This document shows positions 33,289 through 41,766 of a stretch of DNA of 64,000 nt, piece after piece; position 1 is the first letter of the stretch; the number at the start of each line of letters is the position of its first letter. The notes beneath the pieces are model-generated. The model saw only the letters and a list, made by a program, of their open reading frames with translations. It was not told where the DNA came from and searched no databases. The stretch is from Pedobacter gandavensis (GTDB lineage: Bacteria; Bacteroidota; Bacteroidia; Sphingobacteriales; Sphingobacteriaceae). The translations under genes were made by a program, and so were the position numbers. The stretch is from the NCBI RefSeq assembly GCF_014172405.1, contig NZ_WNXC01000005.1, forward strand, positions 248,001 to 312,000, written 5' to 3'.

Positions 33289-33861
33289 CTAGCGGTACAT
33301 GTTTTTATTATCCATGAAGGACAAGACATTATCCGGAACAAAAAATTGAACATTTCTTCCATCTTTTAACGCTTTGCGAATAAAGGTAGAAGAAATGTCC
33401 ATTTGTGGGGTATCTGTTATGGTAATTGAAGGATGATTTTCCCACTCTTTTACGTCTACACCTGGTCTTGGGTAGACATAAATCTCATAATTTTTGAGCA
33501 GTGTTTCATAATTCTTCCACTTTTTAAGTGAACTGAGGTTGTCTGCACCCATGATCAGCACGAACTCCTTTCCAGGATATTTTTCCTGAAGGTAAGCCAA
33601 GGTATCAATGGTATATGAGGGTTGAGGAAGGCCAAATTCAATGTCACTCACTTTAATGTGATCTGCACCTTCTGTAGCTAGTTTAGCCATTTCCAGGCGG
33701 TCGTACATATTTGTAAGTCCGTTTTTATTTTTCAGGGGATTATGTGGTGAAACCACCAACCATACCTCCTTAAGCCCTGTAAAACACGCCATGTAATTGG
33801 CGATGATCAGGTGCCCGATATGGATGGGATTAAATGAACCAAAAAATAACCCTGTTTTCAT
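33289..33861 (-). CDS. nadD: Nicotinate-nucleotide adenylyltransferase
   Basis: A 190-residue nucleotidyltransferase of NAD synthesis, joining ATP and nicotinate mononucleotide. The ATP motif GSFNPIHIGH (8-17) with His14 and His17 and the late ISSTFIRKAL are the family signatures. Its ATG directly follows the stop of gmk, so yicC-gmk-nadD form a tight operon. Cytosolic. Confidence 0.95.
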   Translation of the reverse strand: MKTGLFFGSFNPIHIGHLIIANYMACFTGLKEVWLVVSPHNPLKNKNGLTNMYDRLEMAKLATEGADHIKVSDIEFGLPQPSYTIDTLAYLQEKYPGKEFVLIMGADNLSSLKKWKNYETLLKNYEIYVYPRPGVDVKEWENHPSITITDTPQMDISSTFIRKALKDGRNVQFFVPDNVLSFMDNKNMYR

Positions 33862-34434
33862 CTATTTTTTATTGATAAAGTCACCCACTAGCTTTTCCGC
33901 TTCTTTACAAGCAGTTTCCAGATCATAATTTTTCAAAATGACATCAAATTTATCAGCATAGGCCAATTCTTTTTCCGCCTTTGTAAAGCGTTCCTGAAGT
34001 TTTTCCGGACTATCAGTTCCTCTTCCGGTTAAACGCTCTTTTAAGATCTCTAAAGAGGGTGGCTGAACAAATATAGCCAAAGCATCATTTTCGTATTTAC
34101 GTTTAAGGCGCAAGCCACCTTCCACGTCAATGTCAAAAATTACATGTTTGCCGGTATTCCAGATACGCTCTATCTCAGACCTCAATGTGCCATAAAAAGT
34201 GCCATTGTATACTTCTTCGAATTCTACAAACTCCTGATGCGCTACTTTATGGAGAAAGCTCTCTTGAGAGATAAAATAATAATCCTTTTCATGTTCCTCA
34301 TCTCCCCTTGCCGGACGTGTAGTGGCTGAAATAGAAAAGCTTAAAGAAGGAAATTTCTGTAATAGGTGTTTTACGATAGTGGTTTTGCCTGCGCCAGATG
34401 GTGCAGAAAATATAATGAGTTTACCTTGTGTCAT
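33862..34434 (-). CDS. gmk: Guanylate kinase
   Basis: A 190-residue kinase phosphorylating GMP to GDP. P-loop APSGAGKT (11-18). The GMP-binding region SATTRPARGDEEHEKDYYF and FEEVYNGTFYGT follow. Six bases separate it from yicC upstream and none from nadD downstream. The yicC-gmk pair is conserved widely. Confidence 0.97.
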   Translation of the reverse strand: MTQGKLIIFSAPSGAGKTTIVKHLLQKFPSLSFSISATTRPARGDEEHEKDYYFISQESFLHKVAHQEFVEFEEVYNGTFYGTLRSEIERIWNTGKHVIFDIDVEGGLRLKRKYENDALAIFVQPPSLEILKERLTGRGTDSPEKLQERFTKAEKELAYADKFDVILKNYDLETACKEAEKLVGDFINKK

Positions 34435-34440
34435 GCTTAC

Positions 34441-35316
34441 TTATAAAACGTTTAATAGTTGTTCTTTAATTTTCTCCAGCTCTTCTTTCATCCCTACTAC
34501 TAACTGTTGTATCTGTGCGTCATTTGCTTTAGCACCCATAGTATTGATTTCTCTACCAATTTCTTGGGAGATGAATCCTAATTTTTTACCGTTTGCGTCC
34601 TTGCTTTTTAAAGTCTGTGTAAAATAATCACAATGGCTTTTCAGGCGTGTTTTTTCTTCGGTAATGTCTAATTTGTCAATGTAATAGATCAATTCTTGCT
34701 CTAAACGGTTCTGATCAACGTTGATCTTACCTACGTTTTCTTCTAAAAACTGGTTCAATCTAGCCCTGATCTGCGGAATCCTTAGGGGTTCTAATTCTTC
34801 CACCTGCGCAAAAAACTGTAAGATATTTTTGATTCTCAGTTCTAGATCCGTCTTTAACACGTTTCCTTCAGTAAGTCTGAACTGATTAAAGCTGTCTAAA
34901 GCTTTATTGAATGTACTGTATAAGATATCCCAATCACCTTCATTGATTTCCTCTTCCTGGTAGCTGATGACCTCAGGAAAGGTTAAAACGGCTTGTAAGA
35001 GATTGGTAGAATTTGCACCCAGATCCACATTAATGGCTTCCAGTTGCTTATAATATTTGCTCAATAACGCAGCATTGATTGTTGCACCTTTCAGACTTTC
35101 TTCACCACGGTCGATGTTAATAGAAACACTTACTTTTCCGCGCTCAATCTCTTTACTGCAAACGTTACGCAATAACAACTCCTTTTCGGAAAAAGCTCTG
35201 GGAAGTTTTAAGTTGAGTTCTAAAAACTTACTGTTTAAAGACTTAATCTCTACTGCAAACTTGATGTTTTCATGATCAGTAGAGGCCAGGCCAAAGCCCG
35301 TCATTGATTTTATCAT
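34441..35316 (-). CDS. yicC: YicC/YloC family endoribonuclease
   Basis: A 291-residue YicC/YloC protein: N-terminal domain beginning MIKSMTGFGLA and a C-terminal domain with SQEIGREINTMGAKAND. Members are RNases that act on mRNA or sRNA. The ATG at 35316 is chosen, since the family begins MI[KR]SMTGF. A longer frame starts at a TTG (35322) that lies inside the promoter box TATCTTTG. With that promoter the mRNA could begin at or very near the ATG. Confidence 0.9.
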   Translation of the reverse strand: MIKSMTGFGLASTDHENIKFAVEIKSLNSKFLELNLKLPRAFSEKELLLRNVCSKEIERGKVSVSINIDRGEESLKGATINAALLSKYYKQLEAINVDLGANSTNLLQAVLTFPEVISYQEEEINEGDWDILYSTFNKALDSFNQFRLTEGNVLKTDLELRIKNILQFFAQVEELEPLRIPQIRARLNQFLEENVGKINVDQNRLEQELIYYIDKLDITEEKTRLKSHCDYFTQTLKSKDANGKKLGFISQEIGREINTMGAKANDAQIQQLVVGMKEELEKIKEQLLNVL

Positions 35317-35319
35317 GTG

Positions 35320-35351
35320 CAAAGATATAATTTATTGTTAAAATGATTAAA
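35320..35351 (-). promoter_or_regulatory. Promoter of yicC-gmk-nadD
   Basis: On the minus strand TTTA at 35351-35348, a 20-bp spacer, and TATCTTTG at 35327-35320. The yicC ATG begins 3 bp after the box, so a very short or absent leader is implied. Confidence 0.6.
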
Positions 35352-35361
35352 CCTATGTTAC

Positions 35362-35484
35362 TTAATGACGCTGAGATCTCATTGGTATCTAACCTTTTTC
35401 TCTTTTTTTTGTTAAAAATACAACAGATACCAAGCCGTGTATATGGTTAAAATAACGTCATTAATGGTTATTTTAACTTTTTTT
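35362..35484 (+). promoter_or_regulatory. Nested inverted repeats with terminator-like hairpin
   Basis: Three inverted pairs in 123 bp: A, TTAATGACG (35362-35370) with CGTCATTAA (35456-35464); B, TTGGTATCT (35382-35390) with AGATACCAA (35425-35433); C, GTTAAAATAAC (35446-35456) with GTTATTTTAAC (35467-35477), followed by seven T. The right arm of A is the loop of C, so A and C compete or form a pseudoknot. Element C stands 52 bp before the ATG of the next gene. Possible attenuator or operator array. Confidence 0.55.
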
Positions 35485-35535
35485 AACGCATTCGGTTGAA
35501 AAACAATAGTTAAGTTTACAAAAAAACTATACAAA

Positions 35536-36252
35536 ATGAAGTTTCTACATCTCCTAACATGGTCATTTGGCCTGTTTTTCTTTGCGGCGACGCCGTCAGC
35601 ATTCTCTCAACAAGAGTTTTTGCTGCGTGGAGTGGTGAAAGAGCGGGGAACAAACACAAGAATACAAAATGCCCAGGTGATTAATAAACGCAATGGATAT
35701 ACCGTATTTACCAGTGATTTGGGGCTTTTTCAATTGAAATCAGCGGTAGGAGATAGCTTATTGGTGATTAAAAAGGACTATTCCGATGGAGAAGCTGGCG
35801 TATTTACAACTGCAGACCTGACAATTTATCTAAATAGAGGAGCAACCTTAGAGGAGGTGAAAATTGTTGGACAAACAAAAAAGCAGGAGCTGAATGATAT
35901 CAAGCGGGAATTTAGAAATAAGGGGTCTTTTTACCAAGGGAAGCCGCCGCTTTTGGCGTATATTTTTCAACCCTTAACAGCAATGTATGAGCTTTTTGGA
36001 CGTACCCCTAAGAACGCCAGAAGATTTGGAAGGTACTACGACAATGAAATTAAGCAAAGTCAGGTAGACGGTGTTTTTAATGAAGCATTGATTCAGAGCC
36101 ATACGGACCTTAAAGGGAAGGAACTGGAAGATTTTATGCTCAATTACAGGCCTGAATATGAAAAAACTCAAAACTGGGCGGAATACGATGCCATAAAATA
36201 CATTCGTGATTCGTATAAAAAATACAAGGATTCCTTAAAAAAGAATCCCTAA
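35536..36252 (+). CDS. Secreted protein with carboxypeptidase-regulatory-like domain
   Basis: A 238-residue protein with a signal peptide (MKFLHLLTWSFGLFFFAATPSAFSQ). A beta-sandwich like carboxypeptidase D regulatory domains follows at about 28-112 (LRGVVKERGTNTRIQNAQVIN, then DLGLFQLKSAVGDSLLVIKKDY). The C-terminal half (about 115-238) is helical and charged, with no domain I recognise. Such domains often start TonB-dependent receptors, but no barrel is here. It is behind the nested inverted-repeat leader. It ends 1 bp from the convergent rnc. Confidence 0.8.
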   Translation: MKFLHLLTWSFGLFFFAATPSAFSQQEFLLRGVVKERGTNTRIQNAQVINKRNGYTVFTSDLGLFQLKSAVGDSLLVIKKDYSDGEAGVFTTADLTIYLNRGATLEEVKIVGQTKKQELNDIKREFRNKGSFYQGKPPLLAYIFQPLTAMYELFGRTPKNARRFGRYYDNEIKQSQVDGVFNEALIQSHTDLKGKELEDFMLNYRPEYEKTQNWAEYDAIKYIRDSYKKYKDSLKKNP

Positions 36253-36253
36253 A

Positions 36254-36982
36254 TTAAATAGAAAGGGCTTCACATGCTTTTTCTGCCGCAAGCTTCTCCG
36301 CGTTTTTCTTATTGTAATCACGGCCAACCCCATAACTTTCGCCCTCTACAACAGCGCTGATTGTAAATAGTTTAGCGCTATCTCCTTCTGTGTTTTGAAT
36401 CATGTCAAAAGTAATATCTTTTCCATGACGCTGGCACCATTCAATCAATTTGCTCTTGAAGTTCGTTTCTGTAAGTTCCAGAGTATGGATGTCGATGTAA
36501 GGCTTAATGATTCTTTTTAATAAGAAATCTTTGGTATAATTATATCCTTTATCCAAATAAACTGCACCAACTAAAGCCTCAAAAGCATCTCCAAGCATGG
36601 AGTGATGTTTAGTCTGAATGTTTACCGCTTTCTGATCAAAGACCATGAGCTGGTCAAAACCCATTTTACGTGCGAGCTGATTTAGATTAGCCCTGTTCAC
36701 GATTTTCGAACGCATTTCCGTTAAAAAGCCTTCTTCTTTGTAAGGATAGGCTTTGAAAAGTACTTCTGCGATAACAGAACCTAAAATCGCGTCTCCAAGA
36801 AACTCAAGACGTTCATTACTGCTTCTGCTTCCGTTCTTCAGAACTTTTGCTACAGACCTGTGCCTGAATGCCATTTTGTATAAAACAGTATTTCCAGGAA
36901 CAAAGCCTAAAATATTTTTTAGCTTTTTTATAAAGACCTTATCTGTTGAAAAATAAAGCTTGTATAGGTCGAATAACGGCAT
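36254..36982 (-). CDS. rnc: Ribonuclease III
   Basis: A 242-residue double-strand-specific endoribonuclease. The signature ERLEFLGDAIL gives Glu60 and Asp64; the second acidic pair is Asp132 and Glu135 in LGDAFEALVGAVYLD. A double-stranded-RNA-binding domain occupies about 173-242. It is third in the acpP-fabF-rnc unit on the minus strand, a common order in Bacteroidota. Confidence 0.96.
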   Translation of the reverse strand: MPLFDLYKLYFSTDKVFIKKLKNILGFVPGNTVLYKMAFRHRSVAKVLKNGSRSSNERLEFLGDAILGSVIAEVLFKAYPYKEEGFLTEMRSKIVNRANLNQLARKMGFDQLMVFDQKAVNIQTKHHSMLGDAFEALVGAVYLDKGYNYTKDFLLKRIIKPYIDIHTLELTETNFKSKLIEWCQRHGKDITFDMIQNTEGDSAKLFTISAVVEGESYGVGRDYNKKNAEKLAAEKACEALSI

Positions 36983-37043
36983 TAATTGTTACAAAAATTA
37001 TGGATCATATTTGTGAATAGTCTCCTTTTACAGAGACTAATTA

Positions 37044-38297
37044 TTATTCTTCGTACTTTTTGAATATCACAGATGCATTATGACCACCGAAGCCAAAAGT
37101 GTTGCTTTGTGCAGCACGAATGGTGCGTTTTTGAGCCTTGTTGAACGTGAAGTTTAATTTAGGATCACATTCCGGATCATCAGTAAAGTGATTGATCGTT
37201 GGTGGTACTATATCATTCTGGACAGCAAGGATTGCAGCAATAGCTTCAATAGCACCTGCAGCACCTAGTAAATGGCCTGTCATTGATTTTGTCGAACTGA
37301 TGTTTAGTTTGTAAGCATCCTCTCCAAATAGATCAACAATAGCCCTGCTTTCGGAGATATCTCCCAATGGGGTAGACGTACCATGGACATTGATATAATC
37401 AATATCTGCGGTAGTTAAACCTGCATCTTTTAAAGCATTTGACATTACCATTCTCGCGCCAAGTCCTTGAGGATGAGGTGCGGTAATGTGATTCGCATCC
37501 GCGCTCATTCCTCCGCCTACTAATTCAGCATAGATTTTCGCACCGCGTTTTTTTGCATGTTCCAGTTCTTCAAGAATGATCGTTCCTGCACCTTCACCGG
37601 CAACAAATCCATCTCTGTCTTTGTCAAACGGCCTTGAAGCTGTTTTTGGATCATCATTTCTAGTAGATAGCGCATGCATTGCATTGAATCCTCCGATTCC
37701 AGCCTCATTAATGATGGCTTCAGAACCTCCGCTAATGATCACGTCACACATATTCAAACGAATATAGTTGTAAGCATCAATCATGGCGTTAGTGGATGAA
37801 GCACAGGCTGAAACAGTGGCAAAATTCGGTCCGCGTAACCCATATTTTATGGAAATATGGCCCGGAACGATGTCAATAATTACCTTAGGGATGAAGAACG
37901 GATTTATACGAGGTGTACCATCGCCTAAAAAGAAGTTCTTCATTTCGTCCTGAAATGTTTTAAAACCGCCAATACCTGATCCCCAGATAACGCCTATACG
38001 ATTGCAATCTAATTGTGAAAAATCAAAATTACCATCCTTAACAGCCTCATCTGTTGATACTAAAGCGTATTGAACAAATGGATCTAACTTGCGGGCTTCT
38101 TTTTTGTCCAAAAAATCTTCAGGGTTGAAGTTTTTAAGTTCACATGCAAACTTCGTCTTGAACTTTGATGTGTCAAAACCTGTAATAGGGCCAGCGCCGC
38201 TCACGCCATTCAGCAAACCATCCCAGAATTCTGGGATCGTATTGCCAATTGGAGTGAGCGCACCCAACCCTGTAACTACTACTCTTTTTAATTCCAT
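37044..38297 (-). CDS. fabF: Beta-ketoacyl-ACP synthase II
   Basis: A 417-residue condensing enzyme of fatty acid elongation. The catalytic triad is Cys165 (TVSACASS), His305 (NVHGTSTPLGD) and His342 (SMTGHLLGAAG). Length is typical. It lies 28 bp after acpP and precedes rnc. Cytosolic homodimer in the family. Confidence 0.97.
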   Translation of the reverse strand: MELKRVVVTGLGALTPIGNTIPEFWDGLLNGVSGAGPITGFDTSKFKTKFACELKNFNPEDFLDKKEARKLDPFVQYALVSTDEAVKDGNFDFSQLDCNRIGVIWGSGIGGFKTFQDEMKNFFLGDGTPRINPFFIPKVIIDIVPGHISIKYGLRGPNFATVSACASSTNAMIDAYNYIRLNMCDVIISGGSEAIINEAGIGGFNAMHALSTRNDDPKTASRPFDKDRDGFVAGEGAGTIILEELEHAKKRGAKIYAELVGGGMSADANHITAPHPQGLGARMVMSNALKDAGLTTADIDYINVHGTSTPLGDISESRAIVDLFGEDAYKLNISSTKSMTGHLLGAAGAIEAIAAILAVQNDIVPPTINHFTDDPECDPKLNFTFNKAQKRTIRAAQSNTFGFGGHNASVIFKKYEE

Positions 38298-38325
38298 TTA
38301 TACGGATTATACGGAGACCGTATTT

Positions 38326-38562
38326 TTACTTAACGTTTTTCTCTAAGTAAGCAATTGCTTGACCAACAGTACCAATAGTTTCAGCCTGATCATCAGGAAT
38401 CGCTACATTGAATTCTTTTTCGAACTCCATAATAAGCTCTACTGTATCTAAAGAATCAGCACCTAAGTCGTTAGTGAAAGAAGCTTCTGGTGTAACTTCG
38501 TTTTCATCCACACCTAATTTTTCAACGATAATAGCCTTAACTCTTGAAGCAATATCAGACAT
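38326..38562 (-). CDS. acpP: Acyl carrier protein
   Basis: A 78-residue acidic four-helix protein carrying acyl chains in fatty acid synthesis. The phosphopantetheine serine is Ser37 in GADSLDTVE. First gene of acpP-fabF-rnc. Confidence 0.97.
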   Translation of the reverse strand: MSDIASRVKAIIVEKLGVDENEVTPEASFTNDLGADSLDTVELIMEFEKEFNVAIPDDQAETIGTVGQAIAYLEKNVK

Positions 38563-38662
38563 AATGTTTATAATTTAATGGTTAAATAATTCAGTGCAAA
38601 GAAAAATAAATAATTACACATTTCAAATGTTTTTATTTCTCTTCCAATTTTAATGTTTTTAT

Positions 38663-38698
38663 TTTGAACATTAATGTAAAATTAGTTTTATAATTTTG
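38663..38698 (+). promoter_or_regulatory. Promoter of the IPExxxVDY gene
   Basis: TTTG at 38663-38666 and TAATTTTG at 38691-38698, spacer 24 bp. Transcription would start near 38705, giving a 15-20 nt leader before the TTG start codon at 38722. Confidence 0.5.
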
Positions 38699-38721
38699 TA
38701 ATTCCCGTAAAAAAGTGTGTT

Positions 38722-39141
38722 TTGAACAAAACTTATTTAAAACTGTCCTTAGATCTTGATTTTGTTTTAATCGCCATTACAGCCTCGTTGAAGGATTATA
38801 TGCTCTGTCATAAGGTCAATACCAGCTTAAATTTCGACTTCGAAAAGATTGAAGATCACGAGGTTTACTTCAATGTGGATGAGAATCCCCTGGCTTTTTC
38901 GAAGTATTATTTTTTTGTAGAACAGGGCGAAATCGAGTACTATATCATCAATAATCGCAACGCAGAAGGATTTTTAATTCCAGAAATGAATAAAGTTGAC
39001 TTTTTTATGATAATTCATCAGTATATTGACAAAGAAGACCTAAATTTTATTTTAACCGGGCTGAACAAACTGGCTGATATTCAGGTAGCTGCGCAAATAG
39101 ATCCAAAAAAACTAAAGTCCCGGGAAAATTTGGTAATGTAA
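38722..39141 (+). CDS. IPExxxVDY family protein
   Basis: A 139-residue protein of unknown function found in Bacteroidota. The family motif is seen as IPEMNKVDF, with phenylalanine at the usual tyrosine. It starts with TTG (MNKTYLKLSLDLDF); no ATG is available upstream in frame, and the promoter 24 bp before supports it. The gene sits between acpP and pyk, a conserved place for this family. Cytosolic. Confidence 0.8.
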   Translation: MNKTYLKLSLDLDFVLIAITASLKDYMLCHKVNTSLNFDFEKIEDHEVYFNVDENPLAFSKYYFFVEQGEIEYYIINNRNAEGFLIPEMNKVDFFMIIHQYIDKEDLNFILTGLNKLADIQVAAQIDPKKLKSRENLVM

Positions 39142-39280
39142 ATTTTATATTGAAGGTGTATTAAATACACTATATTTGATTTTATAAGATTCAGAAATAA
39201 AATATTAATAACCAGGCCAACATCGGTTTTCGACATCAGAACCTTCATTTTGTTGGTCCATATAAATTTAAGTAACCAAA

Positions 39281-40711
39281 ATGAAACCATTTCATTCCAG
39301 AACAAAAATCGTAGCGACGCTCGGTCCTGCTTCAGCTAAACCAGAAGTTTTATTTAGCATGTTTAATGCCGGACTTGACGTATGCAGATTAAACTTCTCA
39401 CACGGTTCTCAGGCAGATCACCAGGAAGTTCTAAATACCATCCGCAGTCTTAATAAAAAACACAATTATAACGTAGGTATTCTGGCAGATTTACAGGGTC
39501 CTAAGATTAGAATTGGAATGGTAAAAGATGGTGGTATTCACTTAGTTAATGGTAACAAGACGGTCATCACGACCAAAGAATGTATCGGTAACGAAGAGCG
39601 TATCTACATCACGTATAACACCTTCCCTCAAGACGTTAAACCAGGTGAGATCATCTTGTTAGATGATGGTAAACTTCAAATGAGAGTGATCGAAACTAAC
39701 CTTGTTGATGAGGTAGTGTGTGAGATCGTTCATGGTGGTATCCTGACTTCAAGAAAAGGGGTAAACCTTCCAAATACTAAAGTTTCTATCCCTTCTCTAA
39801 CGGTAGAAGATCGTAAAAACTTAGAGTTTGTATTGGAAAATGATGTAGAATGGATCGGACTTTCTTTTGTTCGTAACGCTGCAGACATCGTAGAATTAAA
39901 AGAAATTATCAAACAAAGAGGTAAAACTGCCCGTGTAATTGCGAAGATTGAAAAACCGGAAGCAATTGCTAATATTGATGAAATCATTGCTGTTTCAGAT
40001 GGTATCATGGTGGCCCGTGGTGACCTGGGTGTTGAAATGCCAATGGAAGAAGTACCGTTGTTGCAAAAAATGATCGTTCAGAAGTGTAGAGCAGCTTCTA
40101 AACCTGTAATTATTGCTACGCAAATGCTGGAAAGCATGATCACTACACCAAGGCCAACACGTGCAGAGGTGAATGACGTGGCTAACTCAGTACTTGATGG
40201 TGCAGATGCTGTAATGCTTAGCGGAGAGACTTCAGTAGGTGAATTTCCACTGATTGTTATCGAAACTATGCAGAAAATCATTCAGAACATCGAGGTTAAC
40301 AACTATCCATTCCACCCGGAAAAGTTCCTTAAACCGAAATCTGAAAGCTTCCTAAGCGATGCAATTTGCGATACTGCTTGTTTCTTATCAAAACAAACAA
40401 ACGCTGTTGGTATCGTTTCTATGACTGTAAGTGGTTATACTGCCTTCGAAATTTCAAGTCACAGACCAAAAGCATTAACTTATATCTTCACCAGCAATGT
40501 ATCTCTACTAAATACTTTAAGCTTATTATGGGGTGTTCAAGGCTTCTACTACGATAAGTTTGACAGTACTGATGATACCATTCAGGACGTAAATAACTTG
40601 CTAAAAGAATACAAAATGATTAAAAAAGGTGATGTAATCATCAACACAGCGGCAATCCCAATGGAGAAAAAAGGGAAAACCAATATGTTGAAAATTACGG
40701 TAATTGATTAA
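39281..40711 (+). CDS. pyk: Pyruvate kinase
   Basis: A 476-residue enzyme of glycolysis making ATP and pyruvate from PEP. Seen: RTKIVATLGPAS at 7-18, the metal/substrate segment DGIMVARGDLGVEMP, ATQMLESM and the PTRAEVNDVANSVLDGADAVMLSGET signature stretch in the catalytic barrel. The C-terminal allosteric domain is complete. The tRNA-Ser gene follows 49 bp later with its own promoter. Confidence 0.97.
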   Translation: MKPFHSRTKIVATLGPASAKPEVLFSMFNAGLDVCRLNFSHGSQADHQEVLNTIRSLNKKHNYNVGILADLQGPKIRIGMVKDGGIHLVNGNKTVITTKECIGNEERIYITYNTFPQDVKPGEIILLDDGKLQMRVIETNLVDEVVCEIVHGGILTSRKGVNLPNTKVSIPSLTVEDRKNLEFVLENDVEWIGLSFVRNAADIVELKEIIKQRGKTARVIAKIEKPEAIANIDEIIAVSDGIMVARGDLGVEMPMEEVPLLQKMIVQKCRAASKPVIIATQMLESMITTPRPTRAEVNDVANSVLDGADAVMLSGETSVGEFPLIVIETMQKIIQNIEVNNYPFHPEKFLKPKSESFLSDAICDTACFLSKQTNAVGIVSMTVSGYTAFEISSHRPKALTYIFTSNVSLLNTLSLLWGVQGFYYDKFDSTDDTIQDVNNLLKEYKMIKKGDVIINTAAIPMEKKGKTNMLKITVID

Positions 40712-40714
40712 TCT

Positions 40715-40745
40715 CTTGTAGCAATCAAAATTTTTTCTACTTTTG
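40715..40745 (+). promoter_or_regulatory. Promoter of tRNA-Ser
   Basis: CTTG at 40715-40718, a 19-bp spacer, and TACTTTTG at 40738-40745. Transcription would begin about 8 nt before the tRNA 5' end. Confidence 0.65.
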
Positions 40746-40759
40746 CAATCCGCAAAAAA

Positions 40760-40847
40760 GGAGAGATGTCCGAGTGGCTGAAGGAGCACGCTTGGAAAGC
40801 GTGTGTACCTCAAAAGGGTATCGAGGGTTCGAATCCCTCTCTCTCCG
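40760..40847 (+). tRNA. tRNA-Ser(GGA)
   Basis: An 88-nt class II tRNA. The acceptor stem GGAGAGA pairs with TCTCTCC. The anticodon stem is CACGC/GCGTG with loop TTGGAAA, giving anticodon GGA. A long variable arm follows, then a T arm GAGGG-TTCGAAT-CCCTC. CCA is not encoded. It reads UCC and UCU. Confidence 0.97.
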
Positions 40848-40875
40848 CTGTTAAGATTGTACCTTAAAAAGTAGA

Positions 40876-40909
40876 AAAGGGTTATTCCATAAGGAATAAC
40901 CCTTTTTTT
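40876..40909 (+). terminator. Terminator of the tRNA-Ser gene
   Basis: GGGTTATTCC (40879-40888) pairs with GGAATAACCC (40893-40902) over a 4-nt loop, followed by seven T. Confidence 0.9.
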
Positions 40910-41040
40910 ATATCCACCCATCTCCCCGATTTAAGGTCAATACAAAAGCGCCACATATAAGGAATGGCCAAATTGGGGCAATAGGAGTATTCGATGAGCT
41001 CATGACTTACTTTTAAGATAAAAACACAAAAAAAAATAGG

Positions 41041-41475
41041 CTATACGCTACCTGTAATGTAATGTTCCAGGTTTCCGATAATGAATTTTTGCTCTTCAAT
41101 GATGTATTTTACTACGTCACCAATGGAAATGATTCCGCTCAGTTTACCATGATCTATGACGGGAAGGTGTCGGACAAATTTGTTGGTCATCAGCCACATA
41201 CATTCTTCGATCGTGTTGTCTGAAGATACTGTAAGTGGATTTTTAGTCATGATTTCACTAACTGGAATATTTTTGGAAGATTTTCCTTTTAGAATGACCT
41301 TTCTTGCGTAATCTCGTTCCGTGAAAATCCCCTTAAACTTTTCCTGATCCATGACCAGAATGGATCCTATGTTTTTTTCAAACATTAACTCTAGTGCTTC
41401 AAAGACTGTGGTCTCTGGACTTAAATAGACGTTGGGATGGGTTTTGCCTTGTAAGATATTTCTAACTTTTCCCAT
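41041..41475 (-). CDS. CBS-domain-pair protein
   Basis: A 144-residue protein of two CBS domains (about 8-64 and 75-135), here VYLSPETTVFEALELM, GSILVMDQEKFKGIFTERD, MTKNPLTVSSDNTIEECMWLM and RHLPVIDHGKLSGIISIGD. CBS pairs bind adenine nucleotides and act as energy sensors. No other domain is attached. The ATG at 41475 (MGKVRNI) has an unusually clear Shine-Dalgarno sequence AAAGGAG 8 nt upstream. The longer frame from 41511 is therefore disfavoured. It is divergent from the nfeD-slipin pair. Confidence 0.85.
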   Translation of the reverse strand: MGKVRNILQGKTHPNVYLSPETTVFEALELMFEKNIGSILVMDQEKFKGIFTERDYARKVILKGKSSKNIPVSEIMTKNPLTVSSDNTIEECMWLMTNKFVRHLPVIDHGKLSGIISIGDVVKYIIEEQKFIIGNLEHYITGSV

Positions 41476-41766
41476 AATTGAACTCCTTTCTATGACAGAT
41501 TTGGTGTACAATGATTCAATAGGGTTGGGTGTATTAAAGTTAAGGCTTATTTTAATAAAAAGAGTACATAATGCAGTTAATTTTTCAATTTGTAAATCAA
41601 ATGTTTCAATTGTTTGTTATTGATTTACAGCCTGTTTCAGGAGTAGTGTTTCTTTTTTATAATTGCCTTTCCGCCCAGTATTTGGTAATCCTGATATTGG
41701 TTAAAATAACCGTCCCCTTGGTTTTCTTTCTGTGATTTTGAAAAACTTATAGCTGATAAAACTGCA

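Noticed and set aside
35362-35464. 103-bp miniature mobile element with TTAATGACG ends
   Set aside because: Terminal repeats are only 9 bp and no target-site duplication is seen; kept as a possible regulatory structure instead.
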